DNA of 64,000 bases from an uncultured Roseovarius sp. (GCA_947499555.1 CANMOU010000006.1:1-64000), one strand, 5' to 3'; positions 36,314-45,547 are shown, numbered from the stretch's first letter. Numbers and translations: made by a program. The notes: generated from the letters alone by a model not told the origin.

Positions 36314-37642
36314 TCAGCCGTTGGTCGGCCAAGCACGATGCTCGTCATCAATGACAAAGGAATGCGCGTGCCGCCCCTTCTGCTGATGCGCCTGCAGATG
36401 CGGATGATCTGGCGGTAAATCCGGATGATCATGTACCAGCACCTCGGACTCGCTCACCGGCCAGACGCGCAGGGCAATAAATGATGAGACAAGCGCAATG
36501 GCCGACAGGATGAGCATGGTTGGCCCCAGTCCCAAAAGCACCCCGGCCCAGCCCGCTAGAGGATAGGTGATCAGCCAGCACGCATGGCTCAGCGCAAATT
36601 GCGCGGCGAAAATGGCCGGGCGATCCTCGGCATGGGCGGATCGGCGCAAAAGCCGCCCAGAGGGTGTAAGGACACCGGAATAAAGTGCGCCCAGACCAGC
36701 CCATCCGAAAAGTAGCCAGTACCAGGAGATCTCATTGGCCAGCAAAACCCCTAGTCCCGCGCCAAGAATTGAGAGGCTCAGCGCCGAAGAGATCATCACC
36801 GGGCGGTCCCGCACTTTTTCCAGCAGCCTGGGCAAGATCAGCGCCATTGCCATTGAGCCCGCCCCGTATGCCGCCAGAGCGAAGGCGAGGTCACGCTCGC
36901 CGCCGCCCATGACGCTGCGCACGAGCACAACCGTGTTCACCAGAACGAAGGCACTGATCGCCGCCGCTGCCATATTGAGTGCCAAGAGACCGCGCAATCG
37001 GGGTGTTGCGAGATAAATGCGTGCTCCCCGGGTCAGTCTTTCCGAGAACGGGCGCTTTGTGTCATCCGATTTTGCAGCAGGCACTTGTGCGCGCCAGATC
37101 AGCCAGGCCGAGAAGGCAAACCCGAACACGGTGCCCAAAAAAAGCCAGTTGTAGCTCAGTACGGTCAGAAGCATCCCGGCCAAGGCAGGACTGGCAAGGT
37201 TCTCGATATCGTAGGCCAACCGCGACAGGGAGAGGGCCTTTGTATAGTCCGCCTCATCCTTCAGGACATCGGGAATGGTGGCTTGAAACGCTGGCGTGAA
37301 CGTTGCTGATGCGGCCTGTAGCAGGAAAATCAGCGCATAGATCTGCCAGATTTCAGTGACAAACGGCAAGCAGAGTGCGACGGCGCCACGCATAAGATCG
37401 GCCGAAATCAGAACAAGTCGCCGCGGCAGATGTTGGATCAGCGCCTGCGCCACCGGTGACAGCGCAACATAGGCGACCATTTTGATCGTCAGTGCCGTTC
37501 CAAGGACCGCGCCAGCCTCTCTTCCGGCCAGATCAAAGGCCAGGAGACCCAAGGCGACAGTAAGCAGGCCTGTGCCGAGCAAGGCCACAACTTGTGCCGC
37601 GAAGAGTGCCGCGAAAACCCGGTGTCGCAAAATCTGTATCAC
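36314..37642 (-). CDS. MFS transporter with histidine-rich C-terminal tail
   Basis: 442 residues with about 11-12 hydrophobic helices and a GTG start with a weak binding site. The MFS pattern (ALTIKMVAYVALSPVAQAL, HLPRRLVLISADLMRG) is that of the MFS_3 / NreB-like drug or metal exporters. The cytoplasmic C terminus after the last helix is histidine-rich (HDHPDLPPDHPHLQAHQQKG, then HAHSFVIDDEHRA), a feature also known for the nickel exporter NreB. A metal export role, most likely Ni or Co, is therefore plausible but not proven. Confidence 0.8.
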   Translation of the reverse strand: MIQILRHRVFAALFAAQVVALLGTGLLTVALGLLAFDLAGREAGAVLGTALTIKMVAYVALSPVAQALIQHLPRRLVLISADLMRGAVALCLPFVTEIWQIYALIFLLQAASATFTPAFQATIPDVLKDEADYTKALSLSRLAYDIENLASPALAGMLLTVLSYNWLFLGTVFGFAFSAWLIWRAQVPAAKSDDTKRPFSERLTRGARIYLATPRLRGLLALNMAAAAISAFVLVNTVVLVRSVMGGGERDLAFALAAYGAGSMAMALILPRLLEKVRDRPVMISSALSLSILGAGLGVLLANEISWYWLLFGWAGLGALYSGVLTPSGRLLRRSAHAEDRPAIFAAQFALSHACWLITYPLAGWAGVLLGLGPTMLILSAIALVSSFIALRVWPVSESEVLVHDHPDLPPDHPHLQAHQQKGRHAHSFVIDDEHRAWPTNG

Positions 37643-37681
37643 GAGGGAAATCTAGGTGAGCAGGCCGCCCGGGCCAACATA

Positions 37682-38110
37682 TTATGCCGGATGGACCGGC
37701 CAATGCGTTGCCAGCTCATCGAGCCCGGCGCGAACAAGTTCCGTCAGAACACCCATATCAACGTCTTCAAGCTTGTTGATGTAAAGGCATGATTTCCCAA
37801 GTTTATGCTTGCCCAGCCTTTGAAGAATGGACGTGAAATCCGCGTAGCCCGGCATGATGTAGATGCTCAAAGCCGCTTTACGCGGACTAAAGCCGGTTGC
37901 GAGAAAATCTCCTTCGCGACCCGAAGCATAGACATAGTGGTAGCGCCCATACCCGACGATCGATGTCCCCCACATGACCGGGTCATATCCTGTCGTCTTG
38001 CGAAACATCTCGTCGAGTTGTGCAGCCTCCTTTCGCCGGCGTTCTGGCTGAACCTCTGCTATAAAATCAATCACGGAAATTGATCTTGGTTGCGTCTTGT
38101 TTTTGGTCAT
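37682..38110 (-). CDS. DUF1801 family protein
   Basis: 142 residues from the ATG at 38110. The longer frame to 38215 would overlap the next promoter and adds a non-conserved leader. The YdhG/DUF1801 pattern is visible: RRKEAAQLDEMFRKTTGYDPVMWGTSIVGYG followed by FSPRKAALSIYIMPG and a C-terminal helix LGKSCLYINKLEDVD. The fold resembles iron-chaperone-like and phage-associated small proteins, but the role is unknown. It is 39 nt from the MFS gene start and divergent from the beta-lactamase-fold gene. Confidence 0.8.
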   Translation of the reverse strand: MTKNKTQPRSISVIDFIAEVQPERRRKEAAQLDEMFRKTTGYDPVMWGTSIVGYGRYHYVYASGREGDFLATGFSPRKAALSIYIMPGYADFTSILQRLGKHKLGKSCLYINKLEDVDMGVLTELVRAGLDELATHWPVHPA

Positions 38111-38206
38111 CGGCGGAACCTGGCCGTTGGGTTTCACTTTGCTGTGACGGCTGCTGCACTTGTTTGAAAAGGCGTTAATTTTGCGAGTGTAGCATAGGAG
38201 AGCCTC

Positions 38207-39118
38207 ATGACCCATCCGACTTCGCGCCGCACGTTCCTGACAGCTGCCGCGGCTTTGCCCGCCCTCTCACTGCCAAGCTGGGCAGAAGCCCCGATGCTGG
38301 GTGCGTCGACACCGCTTTACAACAGGTTTGTGCTTGGAGAATTCGAGGTCACGACTTTGCTTGTTGGCACCGCGACGCGCCCGGATCCGCACACGATCTT
38401 CGGCCTCAATGTCTCGGTCGAAGAATTTGCCAAGGCCTCCTACGATGCCCTCATCCCAACTGACGTCGCACAGTTCTTTTTCACACCAACTGTGGTCAAT
38501 AACGGTAGCGAGCTTATCCTGTTTGACACAGGTCTTAACGCCGAAGGCACCAACAAGGCACTTGAGGCCGCGGGCTATGCCTCGGAAATGATTGACGTGG
38601 TCGTGCTAACGCACATGCATGGGGACCATATTGGCGGCCTTATGGCGGATGGAGCCCCCACTTTCCCGAATGCACGCTACGTGACTGCAGCCGTTGAATT
38701 TGATGCCTGGGCCAAGGCCGAAAATGCACTTTTTGACAGCAACATGAGACCCTTGGCCGAGAAAACCACAATGATTGATGATCAGGCCAGCGCCTTTTCC
38801 GGCCACACCGCGATGGCGGCCTTTGGGCACACGCCCGGGCATATGGTTCATGTCGTCGAGAGTGAAGGGAAATCACTGCTGATCGCGGCGGATTTTGCCA
38901 ATCATTACGTCTGGTCTCTGGCACACCCCGATTGGGAAGTGAAATTTGACATGGACAAGGCTGCGGCGGCTGAAACACGGCGCAAGCTGCTTGGCATGCT
39001 GGCCGCAGACCGGATGCCGTTTGTGGGTTATCACATGCCCTGGCCCGGCACCGGATTTGTCGAGGCGAAAGGCGATGGGTTTGAATATGTTCCATCAAGC
39101 TATCAGCTTATGCTTTGA
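38207..39118 (+). CDS. Exported metallo-beta-lactamase-fold hydrolase
   Basis: 303 residues. The N terminus SRRTFLTAAAALPALSLPSWAEA is a twin-arginine signal. The MBL metal site shows THMHGDHIGG (HxHxDH), GHTPGHMVH, AADF and the late GYHMPWPG histidine. AGGAGA lies 7 nt before the ATG. This branch includes periplasmic quorum-quenching lactonases, N-acyl homoserine lactonase-like and other hydrolases; no substrate can be named. It is followed by a short His-rich Tat protein on the same strand. Confidence 0.88.
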   Translation: MTHPTSRRTFLTAAAALPALSLPSWAEAPMLGASTPLYNRFVLGEFEVTTLLVGTATRPDPHTIFGLNVSVEEFAKASYDALIPTDVAQFFFTPTVVNNGSELILFDTGLNAEGTNKALEAAGYASEMIDVVVLTHMHGDHIGGLMADGAPTFPNARYVTAAVEFDAWAKAENALFDSNMRPLAEKTTMIDDQASAFSGHTAMAAFGHTPGHMVHVVESEGKSLLIAADFANHYVWSLAHPDWEVKFDMDKAAAAETRRKLLGMLAADRMPFVGYHMPWPGTGFVEAKGDGFEYVPSSYQLML

Positions 39119-39196
39119 TTTGAGGGCATGTTACAGAAATCTCACGATCTGACCGCGCAAGCGTGATTTGAGCGGAGCGAGAAGCGCCCCCACCTC

Positions 39197-39216
39197 ATTC
39201 GCAGACAAACGCGAAT
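39197..39216 (+). other. Hairpin next to the ribosome binding site of the His-rich gene
   Basis: ATTCGC (39197-39202) and GCGAAT (39211-39216) form a 6-bp inverted repeat with an 8-nt loop. The GGAG ribosome binding site of the next gene begins at 39217, immediately after it. It may be an operator or an RNA structure affecting initiation. Confidence 0.4.
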
Positions 39217-39226
39217 GGAGACGAAC

Positions 39227-39529
39227 ATGTCAACCGAAGAGAAAACACTGTCTCGCCGCGGTTTCTTGACCGCGGCCCTCGCCGCCATCCCGGCAACGGC
39301 CATCCTTGCCGTCTCTGCAGATCCCGCCGAGGCCGGCGGATTGGGGCACAAACATGTGGTGCACCACGGGCATGGGCACCACAAATACAAGCGCGGACAT
39401 GGTAAGAAAGTGTTTGGCCACGGTCATCACCACGGTCGTCACGACAAGTATTCCGGTCACGGATTTAAGTCGCGACGCCGTTCAAGCGTCAGGAAGAGAT
39501 TGAAAATCAAAAAGATTTTCAAGTTCTGA
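39227..39529 (+). CDS. Histidine-rich small protein with twin-arginine signal
   Basis: 100 residues from the ATG at 39227, which has GGAG 6 nt upstream; an in-frame ATG at 39215 has none. Residues 8-40 form a Tat signal (SRRGFLTAALAAIPATAILAV, then DPAEAGG). The mature part is about 60 residues, very rich in His, Gly and Lys (GHKHVVHHGHGHHKYKRG, FGHGHHHGRHDK), ending in a basic stretch KRLKIKKIFKF. It probably binds transition metals in the periplasm. The Tat signal is unusual for so small a protein and may mean that it is exported folded with its metal. I do not know the family. Confidence 0.75.
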   Translation: MSTEEKTLSRRGFLTAALAAIPATAILAVSADPAEAGGLGHKHVVHHGHGHHKYKRGHGKKVFGHGHHHGRHDKYSGHGFKSRRRSSVRKRLKIKKIFKF

Positions 39530-39539
39530 TCCTTGAACC

Positions 39540-40046
39540 CTACCGGTATTGCCACCAGTATCTCCGAAGCAGAGCCAAAAGCTCTGCTTCGGTCAACGCA
39601 AAGGGCGTGGTCAGGATCGACGCGCGAAAGGGCGATGGCTGACCCAAACGAAACAGCCGCTGCCCTGGTGTGAGGCGGTTCCAATACGCATCACGATCAT
39701 GAAGCTGAAGGCCAATAACGGTCGTCTTTCCTGACTTTGCAAGATCAATGTCGGCGATGTCGCTCCATTTCAAAGGCGCGGGCGCGTAGTAGCCCGAAAC
39801 CCCATCTGCATCCAAACGCAAGCCATGCGGCGTGAACATCGCGATACCACCAATGAAGGTTGAAAGCCCTCCGAACGCCACCAATGCACCCCACAGGGCC
39901 ATGTTTCTGAACGAGAATTGAAACCGCATATCGTCTGGCAGTGCGATCAGAAAGAAAAGCACGAAGAGCGCGGGCAACGCGCAACCTGCAGCGATGAAAC
40001 CCAACCGTGCACGGTTGAGTGACAGTCGGATTACGTCACCCGTCAT
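39540..40046 (-). CDS. Two-helix membrane protein with PH-like domain, unknown
   Basis: 168 residues from the ATG at 40046, which lies 11 nt inside the 3' end of nadE; the longer open frame is nadE antisense shadow on a different frame. Two hydrophobic helices (LGFIAAGCALPALFVLFFLIALP and ALWGALVAFGGLSTFIGGIAMF) are followed by a cytosolic domain (PHGLRLDADGVSGYYAPAPLKWSDIADIDLAKSGKTTVIGLQLHD) that resembles bacterial PH-like membrane proteins such as the STM3941 group. No function is known. It is probably co-translated with nadE. Confidence 0.65.
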   Translation of the reverse strand: MTGDVIRLSLNRARLGFIAAGCALPALFVLFFLIALPDDMRFQFSFRNMALWGALVAFGGLSTFIGGIAMFTPHGLRLDADGVSGYYAPAPLKWSDIADIDLAKSGKTTVIGLQLHDRDAYWNRLTPGQRLFRLGQPSPFRASILTTPFALTEAELLALLRRYWWQYR

Positions 40047-41694
40047 CGCGCCATCGATTGACGATCGGGTAACGGCGATCAAGCCAGAAGGCGCGCTTGG
40101 AAAGCCGCGTCCCAGGAGCGGATTGGAAACGTTTGTACTCAGAGATATAGAGCAAATGCTCAACACGTTTGGCGTGTTCTTGCGTGTATCCTGCGGCGAG
40201 ACAATCCGCGATAGACCCGTCCTGATCGACCAGAATCTCAAGAATGCCGTCTAGCGTTGGGTAATCAGGCAGCGAGTCGCTATCCTTTTGATCGTCGCGG
40301 AGTTCGGCCGACGGCGGTTTCTGAATGATGTTGTCGGGAATGACCGCGCCCGCGGGGCCCATCATCCAATCTCTGTGATTGGTGTTACGCCAACGGCAGA
40401 TGTCGAAGACGCGCGTCTTATAGAGATCCTTGATTGGATTATAACCGCCTGACATATCGCCATAAATCGTGGCGTATCCAACGGCGACTTCAGATTTGTT
40501 TCCCGTGGTCAAAAGCATCTCGCCGAATTTGTTGCTCAGCGCCATGAGCAGCAGGCCCCGCAGTCGCGATTGAATGTTTTCTTCGGTGATGCCCGGCTCG
40601 GTGCCTTCGAAAAGCGGCTCCAGCGTTGCGGTAACCGCCGCGCGCCCCTCTGAAATTGGTACAAAAACATACTTGCATCCAAGGTTCTGGGCGCAAGCCT
40701 TCGCGTCATCCAGCGACGATTGAGACGTGTACTCGGACGGCAGCATCACGCAGCGTACATTCTCGGGCCCAAGCGCATCGGCTGCAATCGTGGCGACAAT
40801 CGCACTATCCACACCGCCGGACAGGCCCAGAAGCACCTTCTGAAATCCCGTCTTCCTCATGTAGTCGCGCAAACTCAGGACCATCGCGTTGTAGTCGGTC
40901 TCAAGCGTGTCGGGAATTTTGGCCAGAGGCGCTTGTTCGATACGCCAACCATCGTCACCGCGCGTAAGATCAATATGCGCAATCTCTTCGTGGAAAAGCG
41001 GCATCTGAAGGGCCAGCGCGCCGCCCGGATTAAGCGCGAACGTGCCGCCATCGAAGACCTGATCGTCTTGCCCGCCTACGAGATTCAGGTAGATAAGCGG
41101 CAACCCCGTTTCGACAACCCGACTGACCATCAACTGATGACGCAGCTCCATCTTGCCGCGGTAATAGGGCGAACCGTTTGGAACCAGCAGAAACTCCGCC
41201 CCGGTTTCGGCCAATGTCTCAGGCACATCCTCGTGCCAGCTGTCCTCGCAAATCGGACTGCCGACGCGCACATTTCCTACTGCATAAGGGCCCCCAACAG
41301 GTGCTGCATCATAGATGCGCACCTCGTCGAAAACAGTTTCATTGGGCAAATGGTGCTTCAGCACGCGGGTCACGGCCTGTCCACCGCGCAGAATGTGGTA
41401 ACCGTTGTAAAGTTTGTCGTCTTCAGCCCATGGCCCACCAATGGCCAGCGTTGGCCCATCGGCACACGCCTTTGCCAGATCATCCAGTTCCGCAATGGCG
41501 TCACGGTGAAACGCGGGCTTCATAATGAGATCTTGGGTGTTGTAGCCGGTGATAAACATCTCTGGCAAAGCAACCAGATCCGCACCAGCATCCTTACCGG
41601 CCTGCCAGGCCTTCTTGGCCTTCGCGGCGTTTCCCTTCAGATCACCGACCGTTGCATTCAACTGTGCCAAGGTTATGCGAAAACGATCTGCCAT
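40036..41694 (-). CDS. nadE: Glutamine-dependent NAD synthetase
   Basis: 552 residues: an N-terminal nitrilase-type glutaminase domain (triad E46-region LPEMFITGYNTQD, K in VLKHHLPNETVFDE and C in SPICEDSWHE) fused to a C-terminal ammonia-dependent synthetase with the P-loop LLGLSGGVDSA. It amidates deamido-NAD to NAD with glutamine as nitrogen donor, the last step of the pathway begun by nadD at 15264-15878. It is leftward and overlaps the small membrane protein gene downstream. Confidence 0.95.
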   Translation of the reverse strand: MADRFRITLAQLNATVGDLKGNAAKAKKAWQAGKDAGADLVALPEMFITGYNTQDLIMKPAFHRDAIAELDDLAKACADGPTLAIGGPWAEDDKLYNGYHILRGGQAVTRVLKHHLPNETVFDEVRIYDAAPVGGPYAVGNVRVGSPICEDSWHEDVPETLAETGAEFLLVPNGSPYYRGKMELRHQLMVSRVVETGLPLIYLNLVGGQDDQVFDGGTFALNPGGALALQMPLFHEEIAHIDLTRGDDGWRIEQAPLAKIPDTLETDYNAMVLSLRDYMRKTGFQKVLLGLSGGVDSAIVATIAADALGPENVRCVMLPSEYTSQSSLDDAKACAQNLGCKYVFVPISEGRAAVTATLEPLFEGTEPGITEENIQSRLRGLLLMALSNKFGEMLLTTGNKSEVAVGYATIYGDMSGGYNPIKDLYKTRVFDICRWRNTNHRDWMMGPAGAVIPDNIIQKPPSAELRDDQKDSDSLPDYPTLDGILEILVDQDGSIADCLAAGYTQEHAKRVEHLLYISEYKRFQSAPGTRLSKRAFWLDRRYPIVNRWRDDG

Positions 41695-41838
41695 GCCGGG
41701 TGTACTCTAGTTTCACGATGACCCTGATTTACCAGAACAGTGCGCAAGGGAAAGCCGAAACCCCGAAAACCCGTTGTCAGCTTTGCGGGTGTCCTCTAAG
41801 TTCCCGACCACGCGCTCAGGGGGCATCGGGGGCAGGCA

Positions 41839-43320
41839 ATGCAGCACGCACGAATTTCGACCATACTTTCTGCCATTTCGTTTGGTGCAGTCATGGCGTT
41901 TGGCGCGCCAGCATATGCACAGTCTGGCACGGTTCAAACCAAGCAGTATGACGATGGCGGGATCTATGAAGGCACGTTCCGGAACGGGCTGCAGCATGGA
42001 ACCGGCACCTATACGCTTCCCAATGGATATGAATATTCCGGCGAGTGGGTTGATGGCGAAATTCTGGGCGAAGGCGTCGCGCGCTTTCCCAATGGTTCTG
42101 TCTATGAAGGCCAGTTTGCCAAGGGAAAACCCGAAGGGCTTGGCAAAATCGTCTTTTCCGACGGCGGCACTTATGAAGGCACGTGGCAAGACGGCAAGAT
42201 CAGTGGCGACGGCGTCGCGATCTATGCCAATGGCGTGCGTTACGAGGGCGGCTTTCGCAATGCCATGCATAACGGGCGCGGCAAGATGCTCAGCCCGGGC
42301 GGCTACATCTATGACGGAGACTGGGTCAATGGTGTCAAAGAAGGCCTGGCCAAAATCACCTACCCTGATGGCGCTGTCTATGATGGCGAAGTCAAGCGTG
42401 GCGCGCGTGACGGCCAGGGCAAACTTACAATGCCGGACGGTTTGACATATGAAGGCCTTTGGGCCGCAGGTCAGATCAACGGGTCGGGCAAACTGATCCA
42501 GCCCAATGGCGACATTTATGAAGGCCAGCTTGTTGCGGGGCGTCGCGAGGGCACTGGCAAAGTTGTTTACAACAACGGGGACATCTACGAAGGCGATTTC
42601 GCGGACGACCGCCGCCACGGACAAGGGACATTCACCGGATCGGATGGCTATCGCTACATCGGAAGCTGGGTCGCCGGTAAAATCTCTGGTGAAGGTGAGG
42701 TCACCTATCCGGATGGCTCCGTTTACGTTGGAGAGTTTCGCGATGATCTGGCCAATGGCCAGGGCAAAGTGACGTATCCGGATGGCGCCACATACGAAGG
42801 CCAATGGTCCGGCGGTGTGATTGAAGGTCGGGGGAAATCCACCTACCCCAACGGCCTTGTTTACGAAGGTGAATTTCTCAACGCCAAGAATCACGGGCAA
42901 GGTGTCATGACCTATCCGGATGGCTACCGATATGAGGGCGAATGGCGCAACGGCCAGCGTCACGGGTTGGGCAAAGCCACCTATGCCGACGGCTCTGTTT
43001 ATGAAGGTGACTTCGTAGGCGGCCAACGTCAGGGCACCGGAAAAATCGTTATGGCCGACGGGTTTACCTATGAAGGCGAATGGCAAAACGGCGAAATCAC
43101 AGGGCGCGGCATTGCTACTTACACCAATGGCGATGTCTATGAGGGCATGTTTGCCCAAGGCAAGCGTCAGGGCGAAGGCACTATGCGCTATGCCACGGGC
43201 GAAGAAGCCAGCGGCACGTGGTCAGCTGGCGCGTTGGAAGCGCAAAGCACATCGTCTGTCAGCGGCGAGACGTCAGGTGGTGAGACATCTGACGCAGAAA
43301 CTGACAACAGCACGAACTAG
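41839..43320 (+). CDS. Exported MORN-repeat protein, 18 repeats
   Basis: 493 residues. A signal peptide (ISTILSAISFGAVMAFGAPAYAQS) is followed by 18 complete MORN repeats of 23 residues (YEGxFxxGxxxGxGxxxxxDGxx) and one degenerate unit, then a Ser/Thr/Glu-rich tail. At DNA level this is a 69-bp tandem repeat. MORN repeats bind phospholipid headgroups or act as scaffolds; bacterial secreted versions are poorly studied. The mature protein should be periplasmic or surface-bound. The stop overlaps the convergent PhyH gene by 4 nt. A long open frame on the opposite strand is a codon-pattern shadow. Confidence 0.9.
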   Translation: MQHARISTILSAISFGAVMAFGAPAYAQSGTVQTKQYDDGGIYEGTFRNGLQHGTGTYTLPNGYEYSGEWVDGEILGEGVARFPNGSVYEGQFAKGKPEGLGKIVFSDGGTYEGTWQDGKISGDGVAIYANGVRYEGGFRNAMHNGRGKMLSPGGYIYDGDWVNGVKEGLAKITYPDGAVYDGEVKRGARDGQGKLTMPDGLTYEGLWAAGQINGSGKLIQPNGDIYEGQLVAGRREGTGKVVYNNGDIYEGDFADDRRHGQGTFTGSDGYRYIGSWVAGKISGEGEVTYPDGSVYVGEFRDDLANGQGKVTYPDGATYEGQWSGGVIEGRGKSTYPNGLVYEGEFLNAKNHGQGVMTYPDGYRYEGEWRNGQRHGLGKATYADGSVYEGDFVGGQRQGTGKIVMADGFTYEGEWQNGEITGRGIATYTNGDVYEGMFAQGKRQGEGTMRYATGEEASGTWSAGALEAQSTSSVSGETSGGETSDAETDNSTN

Positions 43321-43976
43321 ACAGCCCAACTGAGCGGTACGGGCAAGCCGCCCGACGCAAAATCCAGCCGCAAGGCCGCGCGCTGTGACGGCCTGCGTGC
43401 CGAGCTGGAGCGATGCAGCGTCAGCATGTTGAGTACAAGCACATCACCTGGCTCGGCGCAGGGCGTTTCAACCTCACGGGTTTCAACAACTTTTCCAGCT
43501 TCTTCTTTGCGAACAAAGCCTGCCTTGTGGCTACCCAGGCAGATCTGCATGGCACCGTTGTCTGCAGTATTCCTGTCGAGATGCAAACGCACGAAAAGCA
43601 TCTTTCGCAGCACATCAAGCGGCGGCACACAATGCCAGGCACCACCTTTGAAAGACCATTGTTCAAATCCCGGGACATCTGCCTTGGCCTTCACCGCGAT
43701 CACGCGGTCCTGATGCCAGGATACACCCCAGTTTGCCGCCGCCGATTTGTTGAATCCAACCATCCGAACCAAGCGCATGCCCGGCCAATGCGATGCGATC
43801 TGATCAAGAACAGGAAGCTTCGAAACGGCATGAAATAACGCATCAGAGGGTGCGATTCGCGCGCCTGGATTTTCGGACACAGGGAGGCTCGATTTAAGGG
43901 ATTCAATGTCCTTTGATGCCACCGCGCCGCGCAACCACGCACGCCCAGTTTCAGAAAAGTCTTTGAGATCAAGCAT
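43317..43976 (-). CDS. Phytanoyl-CoA dioxygenase (PhyH) family protein, second copy
   Basis: 219 residues. The Fe(II) ligands H88-Q-D90 (SWHQDRVIAV) and H188 (MLTLH) are intact, and the 2-oxoglutarate-binding arginine region RRPSQRAALRLDF follows. It is a clear paralogue of the gene at 336-1025, but with base composition like its neighbours, so it is likely the resident copy. It lies 42 nt downstream of the photolyase gene on the same strand and may be part of that transcript. The substrate is unknown. Confidence 0.82.
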   Translation of the reverse strand: MLDLKDFSETGRAWLRGAVASKDIESLKSSLPVSENPGARIAPSDALFHAVSKLPVLDQIASHWPGMRLVRMVGFNKSAAANWGVSWHQDRVIAVKAKADVPGFEQWSFKGGAWHCVPPLDVLRKMLFVRLHLDRNTADNGAMQICLGSHKAGFVRKEEAGKVVETREVETPCAEPGDVLVLNMLTLHRSSSARRPSQRAALRLDFASGGLPVPLSWAV

Positions 43977-44017
43977 CTCCGTTACTTAGGCCTGCACGGC
44001 TTCAATTCCAAGCTTGC

Positions 44018-45547
44018 CTAGACAATCTCTCCTGCGTCCATCTTTTTCAGAAACCGGCCTGCACCTTGCAGTACGGCATAGCGGCGCTTCTCATCCATCC
44101 TGTCCCAGGTGCGATACATCTGGCCCATCCGTGGATTGTTTGAAAACTTTTCGCGATGGCGCATCAGGAAGTCCCAATAGAGCAGGTTGAAGGGACAGGC
44201 GTCTTCACCGGTCTTGTCCTTGACCTTATACGCGCAGGATTTGCAGTAATCTGACATCCGATCAATGTAGTTGCCGGAACTAACGTAAGGTTTCGACGCA
44301 ATGATCCCGTCATCGGCGAACTGGCTCATCCCGACCGTGTTCGGGGCCTCGACCCACTCATAGGCATCGGCATAAACCGACAGATACCATTCATGCACCT
44401 GATGCGGGTCAATCCCGGCCAGAAGGGCGAAATTACCTGTGACCATAAGGCGTTGGATATGGTGAGCGTAGGCCTCTTCTTTGGTTTGCGCCACCGCATG
44501 GGCGATGCAATTCATCCGGGTCTCGCCACCCCAATACATGCCCGGCAAATCCCGTGTGTGGCCCAATGCGTTGCGGGTTGTGTAGTCGGGTCCTTCACGG
44601 AAATAGATGCCGCGCACGTATTCGCGCCAGCCAATAATCTGCCTGATGAACCCCTCTGCCGCGTTGATTGGGACGGTGCCTTCTTTCCATTTCTCTTCAA
44701 CGCGCTGGCACACCTCCAGAGGGCTCAGCAAGCCGAGATTGATGTAGGGTGACAGAACGGAGTGATGCAAAAACCGGTCGCCCTGCAGCATGGCGTCCTG
44801 AAAATCGCCAAAGCCCTCCAGAAGGTTTTTCACGAAATGATCAAGCGCGCGCAGCGCCTGAGTACGGGTCACGGCAAACCAAAACGGGCGTAACGTGCCG
44901 AAGTTTTTGCCAAACCGCTCTTCAACCAGATCAAGCACCTCTTCTGTGATCTCATCGGGTGTGAACTGCATCGGGGCGGAGCGCAACAAATCCGCAGAGG
45001 CTGGTTTGCGGTTGTCGTGGTCATAGTTCCACTTGCCGCCTGCTGGCTGATCGCCGTCCATCATCAACCCGGTCTTACGGCGCATGTCGCGATAAAAATA
45101 CTCCATCCGAAGCTGTTTGCGCCCTTCGGCCCAGGCGTTGAATTCCTCAAGTGAGGCGATGGACCGATCATCGGGCAAAAGCGTGATATCAAGCGGCGCA
45201 TCCTCGAGCGCCTCGATAAGGCGCCATTCACCTGGTCGCGTGGCGATGACTTTGGTCGTGCCGTACTCTTCCCCCCGGCGCAAAAGCTCTGCGACGATGG
45301 AAGACGATGTGCCGTCCTCATCCAGTCTGGAATAGGCAACCTGCCATCCTTCCTGTCGAAGCGCTGCCGCAAAATGGCGCATTGCCGAGAAAATTAGTGC
45401 GATTTTCTTGGGATGATGGCCAACATACGCCGCCTCATCAGCGACCTCGGCCATGACAATAATATCTTCCGCCTTATCCGCCTCGCGCAAAGCGGACAGG
45501 GACGTACTGAGTTGATCCCCCAGAACAAGGATCAGCCGTTTCACCAC
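44018..45547 (-). CDS. phrB: FeS-BCP cryptochrome/photolyase (PhrB type)
   Basis: 509 residues starting at one of two adjacent GTG codons. The N-terminal Rossmann part LILVLGDQLS and the FAD-binding helical domain (MLQGDRFLHHSVLSPYINLGLLSPLEV, RQIIGWREYVRGIY) match the FeS bacterial cryptochrome/photolyase class. Cluster cysteines are visible in RMNC, YCKSCAY and DACPFN. PhrB of Agrobacterium repairs (6-4) photoproducts with light, and the class carries a 4Fe-4S cluster and a lumazine antenna. The start overlaps the stop of the upstream SDR gene by 7 nt, suggesting an operon SDR-phr-PhyH. Confidence 0.93.
   Translation of the reverse strand: MVKRLILVLGDQLSTSLSALREADKAEDIIVMAEVADEAAYVGHHPKKIALIFSAMRHFAAALRQEGWQVAYSRLDEDGTSSSIVAELLRRGEEYGTTKVIATRPGEWRLIEALEDAPLDITLLPDDRSIASLEEFNAWAEGRKQLRMEYFYRDMRRKTGLMMDGDQPAGGKWNYDHDNRKPASADLLRSAPMQFTPDEITEEVLDLVEERFGKNFGTLRPFWFAVTRTQALRALDHFVKNLLEGFGDFQDAMLQGDRFLHHSVLSPYINLGLLSPLEVCQRVEEKWKEGTVPINAAEGFIRQIIGWREYVRGIYFREGPDYTTRNALGHTRDLPGMYWGGETRMNCIAHAVAQTKEEAYAHHIQRLMVTGNFALLAGIDPHQVHEWYLSVYADAYEWVEAPNTVGMSQFADDGIIASKPYVSSGNYIDRMSDYCKSCAYKVKDKTGEDACPFNLLYWDFLMRHREKFSNNPRMGQMYRTWDRMDEKRRYAVLQGAGRFLKKMDAGEIV

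Noticed and set aside
41713-43158. 481-codon open frame antisense to the MORN gene
   Set aside because: It mirrors the repeated Gly-rich codons of the MORN array, has no ribosome binding site and gives a repetitive sequence with no domain. The sense frame has a signal peptide and perfect MORN consensus.
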